Below, piece after piece: positions 23,575-30,497 of a stretch of DNA of 30,497 nt. This DNA comes from JBBAAS01 sp041658125. Lineage in GTDB: Bacteria; Patescibacteriota; Microgenomatia; UBA12405. The notes beneath the pieces were generated by a model. It worked only from the letters and a program-made list of their open reading frames with translations, made no database searches and was not told where the DNA came from. A program made the translations under genes and the position numbers. Where the stretch lies: the NCBI GenBank assembly GCA_041658125.1, contig JBBAAS010000007.1:1-30497 (forward strand), in the 5' to 3' direction. Position 1 is the stretch's first letter. Each line of letters opens with the position of its first letter.

Positions 23575-25719
23575 ATGGCAAAACGTGGCCGCAAGAAAAA
23601 AGGAAGACTTCTTCCCAGTTTCCATCTCAAACCGGAAACCGTAAAATCCATCTTTTTTATTTTCTTTTTAATTCTCTCGATTATTTCCATCTTTTCTTTT
23701 CTTCAAATCGGACCCTTGCCTACCCGTTTTAATCAAATTTTAGACCGTCTGTTTGGTTTTGGTTCGGTTTTTGTTCCGTTTCTTTTGGTCTTAGTTTCTT
23801 TTTCTTTTACCAAAATTAAGTCGCCTCTTCGCGAGCTTAACGTTTTTTTAGGCTTCGTCATCATGTTTATTTCCGTTATTAGTCTTTTTGGCGAAGGACT
23901 GGCTGGTCTGTTTCTTTTTAATCAGCTTCTAGCCTTAATTGGTGAAAAAGTAATCGTCTATCTTATTTATTTTTTTTCCTTTATTGTCGGCTTTGTGGTT
24001 TTATTTGATACCTCAGTTGTCCAAATCATCAAATTTTTTATCAAAGTCTTTTTAATGATCAAAAAATACACTATTGGTAATATTGCCAAAGCCAAAAAAA
24101 CCAAAGATAAAGAAACCCGTTATGTCCAATCCGAACTTTCTCCGGAAGATTCAAATTCTAAAGACAAAGATAAAGAAGAAAAATCGTCTTCCAAGACTAA
24201 TTTGGGAGTTGTCGGAATTGCTCCGATTCTAAAACAACCTGCCAGTCTGTCTCTTTCTTCAAAATCTACCGACAATCTCGAAACTCAAATTTGGCAATAT
24301 CCACCTATTTCATTATTTGATGAAAGTTCTGGCACCAAAGCTGACCGCGGCGATGTTCGGAAAAATGCCAACACTATTGAACAAACTCTTGACTCGTTTG
24401 GCATTACAGCTCGGGTTGCCGAAGTTAACAATAGTCCTTCAGTAACTCAATATGCTCTCGAAGTCGCTCTCGGTACAAAATTGGCCAAGATCGTCAGTTT
24501 AAGCAATGATTTGGCTATGGCTCTAGCCGCTCCCGGTGGTCAAATTCGGGTTGAAGCCCCTATTCCCGGCCGTTCGTTGGTTGGTATCGAAGTTCCCAAT
24601 CGGTCCCTTGAAATTGTTCCTATCCGTCAAATTCTTGATGCCGATGTCATGAAAACAGCCAAGTCAAAAATAGCTGTTCCGTTGGGCAAAGATGTTGGCG
24701 GGATTGCTCGGATAGCCGATATTGCCAAAATGCCTCACGTTTTAATCGCCGGCCAAACCGGTTCCGGCAAATCGGTTTGTATTAACTCTTGGATCTGTTC
24801 CATTTTATTTAGAGCTTCTCCGAGCGAAGTCCGGTTAATTTTAGTTGATCCCAAAAGAGTCGAGCTCACTCCTTATAACGGGATTCCTCATCTTTTAACT
24901 CCGGTTATCGTTGAACCGGAAAAAGTTATTTCCGCTCTCAAATGGGCTTCCGACGAAATGGAAAGACGCTACAAAATGTTTACCGAGGTTGGGGCTAAAA
25001 ATATCGAAGGATACAATAACATTGCCGGTTTTCAATCCATTCCTTATATCATTATCTTTATCGACGAATTGGCCGAAATCATGCTTTTTTCTCCAGCTGA
25101 AGCTGAAGAAAATGTTTGTCGCATTGCTCAAATGGCTCGGGCTACCGGCATTCATTTGGTCTTAGCCACTCAACGTCCATCGGTCAATGTTATCACCGGA
25201 TTAATCAAAGCCAACATTCCCGCCCGCATGGCTTTCGCGGTTGCTTCCATGATGGATTCTCGGGTAATTTTGGATACTCCCGGAGCTGAAAAACTTCTTG
25301 GCCGGGGGGACATGCTTTATATTCCACCTGATTTAGCTAAGCCGGTTCGTATTCAGGGTTGTTTTATTTCCGACAAAGAAATTGGTCGCTTAATTGATTA
25401 CCTTAAAGCCCAGAAAAGCGCCAATTATGACAATCAAGTTACGAGCCAATCCATTGCCAACCCCGATATCACCCGCAAAAACTTACCTTTTGTTGATGGC
25501 GAAGAAAGAGATGAACTTTTCGAAGAAGCTCTCAAACTGATTCAGCAAACCGGTCGGGCTTCGGCCTCTCTTTTTCAGCGCCACCTTAAACTTGGCTATG
25601 CCCGCGCCGCCCGGCTTTTGGATCAACTTCAGAGTGCCGGAATTGTTGGCCCCGGTAAAGGTGCCAAGCCCCGTGACATTCTCATTCCCCATAACACCTC
25701 TTCTGATTCCGAGGCTTAA
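23575..25719 (+). CDS. ftsK: DNA translocase FtsK/SpoIIIE
   Basis: FtsK is a membrane-anchored hexameric motor that pumps chromosomal DNA through the closing septum. The 714-residue protein has a basic N-terminus (AKRGRKKKGR), four predicted membrane segments (about 25-48, 60-82, 90-112, 120-160), a charged linker (about 165-240), the alpha domain, and the RecA-like beta domain with Walker A AGQTGSGKSV (near 396) and Walker B IIFIDELAEI (near 490). The C-terminal winged helix (gamma, about 640-705, with KLGYARAARLLDQLQSAGIVGP) would read orienting sequences (KOPS/SRS). The linker is short compared with E. coli FtsK (1329 residues). The RodZ-like gene starts three bases later. Confidence 0.97.
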   Translation: MAKRGRKKKGRLLPSFHLKPETVKSIFFIFFLILSIISIFSFLQIGPLPTRFNQILDRLFGFGSVFVPFLLVLVSFSFTKIKSPLRELNVFLGFVIMFISVISLFGEGLAGLFLFNQLLALIGEKVIVYLIYFFSFIVGFVVLFDTSVVQIIKFFIKVFLMIKKYTIGNIAKAKKTKDKETRYVQSELSPEDSNSKDKDKEEKSSSKTNLGVVGIAPILKQPASLSLSSKSTDNLETQIWQYPPISLFDESSGTKADRGDVRKNANTIEQTLDSFGITARVAEVNNSPSVTQYALEVALGTKLAKIVSLSNDLAMALAAPGGQIRVEAPIPGRSLVGIEVPNRSLEIVPIRQILDADVMKTAKSKIAVPLGKDVGGIARIADIAKMPHVLIAGQTGSGKSVCINSWICSILFRASPSEVRLILVDPKRVELTPYNGIPHLLTPVIVEPEKVISALKWASDEMERRYKMFTEVGAKNIEGYNNIAGFQSIPYIIIFIDELAEIMLFSPAEAEENVCRIAQMARATGIHLVLATQRPSVNVITGLIKANIPARMAFAVASMMDSRVILDTPGAEKLLGRGDMLYIPPDLAKPVRIQGCFISDKEIGRLIDYLKAQKSANYDNQVTSQSIANPDITRKNLPFVDGEERDELFEEALKLIQQTGRASASLFQRHLKLGYARAARLLDQLQSAGIVGPGKGAKPRDILIPHNTSSDSEA
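25711..25714 (+). promoter_or_regulatory. only Shine-Dalgarno-like match in the window (GAGG)
   Basis: GAGG lies 8 bases before ATG 25723, inside the last codons of ftsK. Across all other starts I find no convincing purine tract at the usual distance, so this single match may be coincidence. Confidence 0.3.
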
Positions 25720-25722
25720 CCT

Positions 25723-26316
25723 ATGTTCCGCGCTGCCACTATCTTACGAAATTCCCGTCTTGACAAAGAATTAGAATATCAGGAAATTGCCAAAAAGATC
25801 AAAGTTCCGGCAAAATACCTTAAAGCTATTGAGGACGAACAAACCGACTCTTTTCCCAACGAACCTTACTGCTCTCTAATTGTCAAAGATTATGCCGACT
25901 TCTTGGGCTTAGACGGTCAGCACATTCTTAAATTATTTCATCGTGATTTTGAACAAAAACGTCAATCTCAAAACACCTCTCTTCCCAAAACTATCATCAC
26001 CCCTCAGTTTACCTTCTCTCTTTTCGTTGTTATTTCTCTGCTTCTGTTTTTTGTTTATCTAATTTCCGAATACGTCAAATTTAATCGTCCGCCGAAGCTG
26101 CAGGTTAGTTGGCCAACCAATTTGTCTGCAATTGTTGATATCACCGGAGTTACTGACTCCGAAGCTACTGTCAGAATTAATAATGATTTGGTCATTGTCG
26201 ATCAATCCGGAAAATTTTCTAAAAAAATCAATTTACCTGTAAACGGTAGTAAAGTAGTCGTTGAATCCAAATCCCAATCCGGTAAAACGACTCGTGATGA
26301 AAAATTTTTAAAATAG
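25723..26316 (+). CDS. RodZ-like membrane protein with cytoplasmic HTH and extracytoplasmic Ig-like domain
   Basis: RodZ links MreB to cell-wall synthesis in rods. This 197-residue protein has the N-terminal HTH_25-type helix-turn-helix (about 1-75: EYQEIAKKIKVPAKYLKAIE, then SLIVKDYADFLGLDG), one membrane segment (about 95-117) and an extracytoplasmic beta domain (about 128-195, ITGVTDSEATVRINN, GKFSKKINL) like glucodextranase B/Ig-type folds. It is shorter than E. coli RodZ (337 residues). It directly follows ftsK, suggesting a role in division or envelope shape. No mreB is in the window, so the MreB link is not shown here. Confidence 0.82.
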   Translation: MFRAATILRNSRLDKELEYQEIAKKIKVPAKYLKAIEDEQTDSFPNEPYCSLIVKDYADFLGLDGQHILKLFHRDFEQKRQSQNTSLPKTIITPQFTFSLFVVISLLLFFVYLISEYVKFNRPPKLQVSWPTNLSAIVDITGVTDSEATVRINNDLVIVDQSGKFSKKINLPVNGSKVVVESKSQSGKTTRDEKFLK

Positions 26317-26318
26317 TT

Positions 26319-26324
26319 TATACT
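26319..26324 (+). promoter_or_regulatory. -10 box before the DUF948-like gene, leaderless arrangement
   Basis: TATACT is followed by exactly six bases (GAAGCC) and ATG 26331. It begins three bases after the stop of the RodZ-like gene. Confidence 0.55.
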
Positions 26325-26330
26325 GAAGCC

Positions 26331-26594
26331 ATGGATCTAACTCAAATCATCGTTATTATTAGCCTTTTGTCAATTTCTGCCGTTATCGTTACTTGCGGCA
26401 TTTGGCTGTCACTTACTCTTAAAGAGCTAAAAAACACTCTCTTTAAAACCAATCTCATTCTTGACGATACCAAACAAATCAGTTCCTCATTAGCCCAGCC
26501 TTTTAATTCTTTTTCCGAATTTATTTCCGGTTTCAAAAATGGTATTCAGTTATTCAACTCTCTTTTTTCAAAAAATAAGAAAATAGAAGAGTAA
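26331..26594 (+). CDS. small membrane-anchored protein, DUF948-like
   Basis: This 87-residue protein has an N-terminal membrane helix (about 5-28, IIVIISLLSISAVIVTCGIW) followed by an amphipathic helix (about 30-65) of the type seen in DUF948/YtxG proteins, and a charged tail (SKNKKIEE). The function is not known. In Firmicutes, DUF948 genes often sit next to YtxH genes, and here a YtxH-like gene follows nine bases later, which supports the assignment. Family membership is inferred from layout rather than a sharp motif. Confidence 0.65.
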   Translation: MDLTQIIVIISLLSISAVIVTCGIWLSLTLKELKNTLFKTNLILDDTKQISSSLAQPFNSFSEFISGFKNGIQLFNSLFSKNKKIEE

Positions 26595-26602
26595 TTTTAC
26601 TT

Positions 26603-26893
26603 ATGTCAGAGTCCGACTCAAATTGTTGTTGCCACCGAAACTCAAATTTTGTTGTTGGCTTGATTTTTGGTGCTGTTATCGGTGCTGTTATTGCCATTAT
26701 TATCTATAAAAACGACAAAACAAAAGTTTTTGACAGTCTTTATAAAAAACTCTCCGGTTTTTTAAAAAATTTTAAAGCACCCGCTCAAACCTCGCGACCT
26801 AGCCAATCATCCAAAAAATTAATTGCCTCTAAAACTATCAAAAAACCAGTCAGAAAAAAATCTCCTAAAACCTTCATTCGCCCCAAAGGCTAA
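26603..26893 (+). CDS. small YtxH-like membrane protein with basic tail
   Basis: The 96-residue protein has a short Cys-rich start (SNCCCHRNS), a Gly/Ala-rich membrane helix (about 16-35, VVGLIFGAVIGAVIAIIIY) with the GxxxGAxxGA pattern of YtxH, and a strongly basic Lys/Ser/Thr/Pro tail (about 58-96). The CCCH cluster is unusual for the family and could bind metal or be modified; this is speculation. The tail composition suggests contact with nucleic acid or acidic surface at the inner membrane face. No enzymatic motif is seen. Confidence 0.7.
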   Translation: MSESDSNCCCHRNSNFVVGLIFGAVIGAVIAIIIYKNDKTKVFDSLYKKLSGFLKNFKAPAQTSRPSQSSKKLIASKTIKKPVRKKSPKTFIRPKG

Positions 26894-26895
26894 TC

Positions 26896-26904
26896 TGCTA
26901 TAAT
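26896..26904 (+). promoter_or_regulatory. extended -10 of alaS, leaderless arrangement
   Basis: TGCTATAAT (TATAAT at 26899-26904) is followed by exactly six bases (TTCTTC) and ATG 26911. It starts two bases after the previous stop codon. Confidence 0.75.
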
Positions 26905-26910
26905 TTCTTC

Positions 26911-28614
26911 ATGATCACGGCCCCCGAACTTAAGGAAAAATTTGTCAATTTTTTTCTTGGCAAACAACATCACGAAATTCCTTCTGCCTCTCTTCTCCCT
27001 GACAACGACTCTACCACTCTTTTTATTTCTGCCGGCATGCATCCCCTGGTTCCGTATCTATTAGGTCAACCCCATTCTTTAGGGAAAAAACTTGTCAATG
27101 TTCAAAAATGTGTCCGTACCGACGATATCGATGAAGTTGGTGACAGTTTCCATCATACCTTTTTCGAAATGCTTGGCAATTGGAGCCTTGGCGATTATTT
27201 TAAAGAACAAATGATTCCTTTTTCTTGTGAATTTTTAATCAAAATTTTAAAACTCGACGTTAAAAAACTTGAAGTCACCTGTTTTGCCGGCAACCAAAAC
27301 TCACCCAAAGATGAATTAAGTGCCTCTATCTGGGAAAAAAGCGGTATTCCAAAAGAAAAAATAAAGTTTTTAGTTGACAATTGGTGGGGTCCGGCCGGTA
27401 CTACCGGCCCCTGCGGCCCTGACACTGAAATGTTTTTTAACGGATTGGAAATATGGAACGACGTTTTCATGGAGTTTAATAAAAATTCCGACGGTTCTTT
27501 TACAAAACTCAAACAGCAAAATGTTGACACCGGTATGGGCGTCGAAAGAACTTTAGCCGTAATCTCGGGTTTAGATGATAATTATCTAACTTCAATTTGG
27601 CAACTGATCATCAAAAAAATCGAAAATATTTCCGAAAAAAAATATTCTGAAAACTTAAAACCGATGCGCATAATTGCCGACCATATCCGTTCCGCTGTTT
27701 TTATTATTGCCGCCGGAGTCGAAGCCGGCAACAAAGAAGCCGGTTATGTATTGCGACGTCTAATCAGGCGCGCAATTCGTCAGGGTAAATTACTAAATAT
27801 CGAAACCAATTTTACTTCGAAAATTGCCGAGTCCGTTTTGGCCAATCAGCATAACTACGCCGGCATTTACCCGGAATTAAATCAAAATCAAGAGAAAATC
27901 TTTACTGTCTTAGAAGCCGAAGAAAATAAATTCCGCCAAACCTTAAACAATGGTCTCCGTGAAATCCAAAAATTAATTGACCGCCAAAAAAGCGTTTCCG
28001 GGATCGAAGCCTTTAATCTTTATCAATCCTATGGTTTTCCGGTAGAAATGGTCGAAGAAGAATTACAAAAAAATAGTTTAACCTTAGATTTAACCGAATT
28101 TAATAAATCTAAAGCAGAACACCAAAAGCAGTCTCAAACCCTTTCTGCTGGCAAATTCAAATCAGGTCTAGCAGACAACTCCGAAATTATTATCAAATAT
28201 CACACCGCTACCCATCTTTTACACGCTGCCCTCCGCCAAATATTAGGCGCTAGTGTTCAACAGTCTGGCTCCAATATTACCGCCGACCGTCTTCGTTTTG
28301 ATTTTAGTCATGGAGAAAAGTTAACCGATTCAGAGCTTCAAAAAGTCGCCAATCTAGTCAACCAAAAAATCGCCGAAAAAATTTCAATTACTTGCGATAA
28401 TCAAAAATTTACTGATGCCCAAAAACAAGGGGCCTTAGCTTTTTTTGGTAACAAATATCCGGAATTTGTTTCTGTCTATACCATCGGTGATTTTTCCAAA
28501 GAAGTTTGTACTGGCCCTCACATCAACAACACTTCAGCTTTAGGTAGATTCAAAATTATCAAAGAGGAATCGGCCGGGTCAGGAAAGCGTCGGATTTACG
28601 CTGTTTTAGAATAA
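26911..28614 (+). CDS. alaS: alanyl-tRNA synthetase lacking the C-Ala domain
   Basis: AlaRS charges tRNA-Ala by reading the G3-U70 pair. At 567 residues it is far shorter than the usual 870-880. The catalytic core is intact (PSASLLPDNDSTTLFISAGM; HHTFFEMLGNWSLGDYF; WWGPAGTTGPCGPDTEMFF), followed by the tRNA-recognition helices (DHIRSAVFIIAAGVEAGN; GYVLRRLIRRAIRQG). The editing domain keeps its zinc ligands: HTATHLLHAALR near 431 and CTGPH near 535. The protein stops at KRRIYAVLE, exactly where the editing domain ends, so the oligomerisation/C-Ala (DHHA1) domain is missing. No remnant lies downstream, where a different gene starts 29 bases later. Charging and editing are expected to work, with weaker tRNA binding. 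Confidence 0.96.
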   Translation: MITAPELKEKFVNFFLGKQHHEIPSASLLPDNDSTTLFISAGMHPLVPYLLGQPHSLGKKLVNVQKCVRTDDIDEVGDSFHHTFFEMLGNWSLGDYFKEQMIPFSCEFLIKILKLDVKKLEVTCFAGNQNSPKDELSASIWEKSGIPKEKIKFLVDNWWGPAGTTGPCGPDTEMFFNGLEIWNDVFMEFNKNSDGSFTKLKQQNVDTGMGVERTLAVISGLDDNYLTSIWQLIIKKIENISEKKYSENLKPMRIIADHIRSAVFIIAAGVEAGNKEAGYVLRRLIRRAIRQGKLLNIETNFTSKIAESVLANQHNYAGIYPELNQNQEKIFTVLEAEENKFRQTLNNGLREIQKLIDRQKSVSGIEAFNLYQSYGFPVEMVEEELQKNSLTLDLTEFNKSKAEHQKQSQTLSAGKFKSGLADNSEIIIKYHTATHLLHAALRQILGASVQQSGSNITADRLRFDFSHGEKLTDSELQKVANLVNQKIAEKISITCDNQKFTDAQKQGALAFFGNKYPEFVSVYTIGDFSKEVCTGPHINNTSALGRFKIIKEESAGSGKRRIYAVLE

Positions 28615-28626
28615 AACGCTTTAAGA

Positions 28627-28632
28627 TATAGT
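28627..28632 (+). promoter_or_regulatory. candidate -10 of the terminal envelope gene
   Basis: TATAGT lies 11 bases before ATG 28644, predicting a leader of only a few bases. It is weaker and less well spaced than the proS and alaS boxes. Confidence 0.4.
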
Positions 28633-28643
28633 ATCCTTATACA

Positions 28644-30497
28644 ATGGATCAGTTTTGGTTGTCGTTTATTACCGATGATTGTTTTACTTTAGCTTTGGTT
28701 TCGGCTGACGATCAAAAATATTCTGTTACCCAAATTAACTCTCCCCAAGGTCTCAACAAGGACGACCCCGGATCACTGATTACTACTGCCACCACTGCCA
28801 TTGGCGAAACCATTTCCTCATTAAGCATTTCTCCCCCAGCCAAAATTGCCTTTGTAGTTTCTCCTTTTTGGGTCGATGCCAACGGCAAAATTATCGACAC
28901 TAAAATCAAATCAATCGAATCAATTTGTCGTTCTCTAAAGCTCAAGCCGATGGGCTCTATTGCTTTCGACGAAGCTATTACCGAGGAAGCTAATCTTCAC
29001 GATGGTTTTCCGGCCAGTTTTATTTTACTTTACTCTTGTCAGTCAGAAGTAGTAATTTCCCTTGTTTATCTTGGAAAGATTACCAAAAGACTCCACAAAT
29101 TTTTAACCACTCCTCTCGATCCTCCTTTTTTAGAAAATTGCCTTTTAGAATTCGATTCGCCTTCGGCTTTGCCTCCCCAAATTATTGTTTTTGGCGACTT
29201 ACCTTCAAATTTTATTCAGGATTTAAAAAATTACTCTTGGGTAGGCAAAAAAAATATCGAAACTTTTCTTCATTTCCCTCAAATTAATCACTATCCTGAT
29301 GAAAAATTATTTGATATTTTCTCTTCCTTAATTACTGCCCAAATGAACCCAATTATTACCTCCAAACCAGCAGAACCGGAAACTTTAGTAAAACCAGTGG
29401 AGGAAGAAGAGTCAGCTACTTCCCTTGAAGAAGTTTCCTCCGCTGATTTGGGTTTTTCCGTCGTTGAGGAAAAGGCATTTTCTCCTCCTCTGCCCCCGGT
29501 TTTATCTCCGGCTCCTATCCTTCCTCCTTCTAAACCTAAATTAAAACTAAAGTTTAAAATCCCTCACCTTCGGCTGAAAATCAATTTTCTACTGCCTTTA
29601 GCTTTTACTCCTCTACTGTTTTTAATCCCTTTTTATTTTTCTTCCGCCACCATTACTCTTTACACTTCCCCTTATTCTTTTTCCAAAGACATTGCTGTTA
29701 CTCTTGATTCTTCGGTTCAAAATCTGAATGTTGCCAAAGGAACCATTCCGGTTACCAAAAAAACCTTTACTATTTCTACTACCGCCTCTATAAAAACTAC
29801 TGGTCAAAAAACGGTTGGCGACAAAGCCAGAGGAGATATTATTGTTTTTAACAAGCTTGACAATCCGCAAACTCTTCCCAAAGGTAGTATTTTGCTGGAT
29901 AGTAGTGGTAAAAAATTTGAGTTAATCAATACCGCTTCCATTGCCTCCAGCAGTTCCAATCTTGATGCCGGCATTATTAATCTTGGTCAAACTAAAGCTC
30001 AAGTTTTGGCTCTCGATATTGGCCCCGAATATAATCTAGCCAAAAACACCAAATTAACGTTTAAAGATCATCCGGAAATCTCTTTTGTTGCCAAAGTTTC
30101 CGACGGGCTTATCGGTGGTACTAAAAATTCTGTCAATGTTGTTTCCCAGTCAGACAAAGACAGTCTTTCTTCAAAAATTAACCAAGATCTTAATTTGGCT
30201 ATCGATCAAAAAATCAAAAGCGAAGTCAGTGTTTTACCCGGTTTGATTAAAGAAACTATCCAAAGTAAGCCCGGTCGGATTGAATATAATCGTGAAGTTG
30301 GCGAAGAAGCCGCCGATCTTGAAGCTACCCTTGCCGCCGATGTTTTGGTTTTTTTGATTGATCCATCTAAAAAAGCTGAAATTGTTAATAATTTTCTCAA
30401 AGATCTTCCCGATTTTTCTCAAACCAAAATTATTTTGGATAATTTCGCTTTTTCTTTTAAAGATATCCAAAACAAAACTGACAGTTCTACTGCTACC
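28644..30497 (+). CDS. large membrane-anchored envelope protein with baseplate-J-like extracytoplasmic region (3' end outside window)
   Basis: The frame from ATG 28644 stays open to the last base (618 codons visible). Residues 1-235 form a soluble domain with alternating strands (FWLSFITDDCFTLALV; AKIAFVVSPFWVDANGKI; SICRSLKLKPMGSIAF). The pattern recalls actin-like (PilM/FtsA-type) folds, but I see no clear nucleotide motif. Residues about 245-300 are an acidic then Pro-rich linker. A basic patch (KLKLKFKIPHLRLKIN) precedes one membrane helix (about 314-336). The outside part contains TTGQKTVGDKARGDIIVFN and QTLPKGSIL, then GPEYNLAKNTKLTF, resembling domains labelled baseplate J/gp47-like in other Patescibacteria. 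I infer an N-in, envelope-spanning protein; the function is unknown. Confidence 0.8.
   Translation, partial: MDQFWLSFITDDCFTLALVSADDQKYSVTQINSPQGLNKDDPGSLITTATTAIGETISSLSISPPAKIAFVVSPFWVDANGKIIDTKIKSIESICRSLKLKPMGSIAFDEAITEEANLHDGFPASFILLYSCQSEVVISLVYLGKITKRLHKFLTTPLDPPFLENCLLEFDSPSALPPQIIVFGDLPSNFIQDLKNYSWVGKKNIETFLHFPQINHYPDEKLFDIFSSLITAQMNPIITSKPAEPETLVKPVEEEESATSLEEVSSADLGFSVVEEKAFSPPLPPVLSPAPILPPSKPKLKLKFKIPHLRLKINFLLPLAFTPLLFLIPFYFSSATITLYTSPYSFSKDIAVTLDSSVQNLNVAKGTIPVTKKTFTISTTASIKTTGQKTVGDKARGDIIVFNKLDNPQTLPKGSILLDSSGKKFELINTASIASSSSNLDAGIINLGQTKAQVLALDIGPEYNLAKNTKLTFKDHPEISFVAKVSDGLIGGTKNSVNVVSQSDKDSLSSKINQDLNLAIDQKIKSEVSVLPGLIKETIQSKPGRIEYNREVGEEAADLEATLAADVLVFLIDPSKKAEIVNNFLKDLPDFSQTKIILDNFAFSFKDIQNKTDSSTAT

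Noticed and set aside
27393..27409. Perfect GGCCGGT/ACCGGCC inverted repeat
   Set aside because: It lies in codons for the conserved AlaRS GPAGTTGPCGP loop, with no T run and no intergenic position, so it is explained by protein constraint.
27195..27530. 111-residue minus-strand ORF inside alaS
   Set aside because: It is fully antisense to conserved AlaRS catalytic motifs; the long frame comes from codon bias.
1..30497. CRISPR array, insertion sequence, prophage, tRNA or rRNA
   Set aside because: All gaps are short (up to about 110 bases). I saw no direct-repeat array, transposase, integrase, cloverleaf or rRNA-like stretch on either strand.

Overview
The window looks like a piece of a Patescibacteria (CPR) chromosome, most likely a Microgenomates-type lineage. 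This is inferred from moderately AT-rich DNA, tight packing, and shortened versions of universal proteins (HrcA, IF-2, a Lon-type ATPase, AlaRS without its C-terminal domain). Shine-Dalgarno sites are almost absent. The gene ending at 7867 uses TGA as a stop inside an ATGA overlap, which argues against the TGA-recoding Gracilibacteria/SR1 groups. All 25 protein genes lie on the + strand and no gene-free gap exceeds about 110 bases. I see no tRNA, rRNA, CRISPR, insertion sequence, prophage or integration signature.

Layout: (1) 1-2745 is the 3' part of a UvrD-type helicase fused to a RecB-type nuclease. (2) 2830-6765 encodes a 1311-residue secreted repeat protein. (3) 6788-8175 holds rmuC and a small overlapping membrane protein. 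(4) 8185-12215 is the heat-shock operon hrcA-grpE-dnaK-dnaJ, headed by a CIRCE operator. (5) 12224-18226 is a transcription/translation block: nusA, infB, a degenerate DHH/NrnA-like protein, rpsO and pnp. It keeps the classical nusA-infB-nrnA-rpsO-pnp order, but rimP, rbfA, truB and ribF are missing from it. (6) 18249-21819 holds a Lon AAA+ ATPase without a protease domain, a 42-residue membrane peptide, family-4 uracil-DNA glycosylase and RNase J. (7) 21827-30497 holds proS, ftsK, a RodZ-like protein, two small membrane proteins (DUF948-like and YtxH-like), alaS and the 5' part of a large membrane-anchored envelope protein.

The most striking pattern is regulatory. At least five genes (rmuC, hrcA, proS, the DUF948-like gene, alaS) have a TATAAT-like hexamer exactly 6 nt before the ATG, and two more (the Lon-like gene, ftsK) have one 8 nt before it. 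That places the expected transcription start on or within two bases of the start codon, so these mRNAs should be leaderless. In contrast, nusA and rpsO have TGCTATAAT promoters followed by leaders of about 70-80 nt, each with a hairpin and U-rich tract resembling an attenuator. Several enzymes lack residues their families normally keep: the RNase J metal-site His, the third Fe-S Cys of the glycosylase, the catalytic Asp/His residues of the NrnA-like protein, and the Lon peptidase domain.
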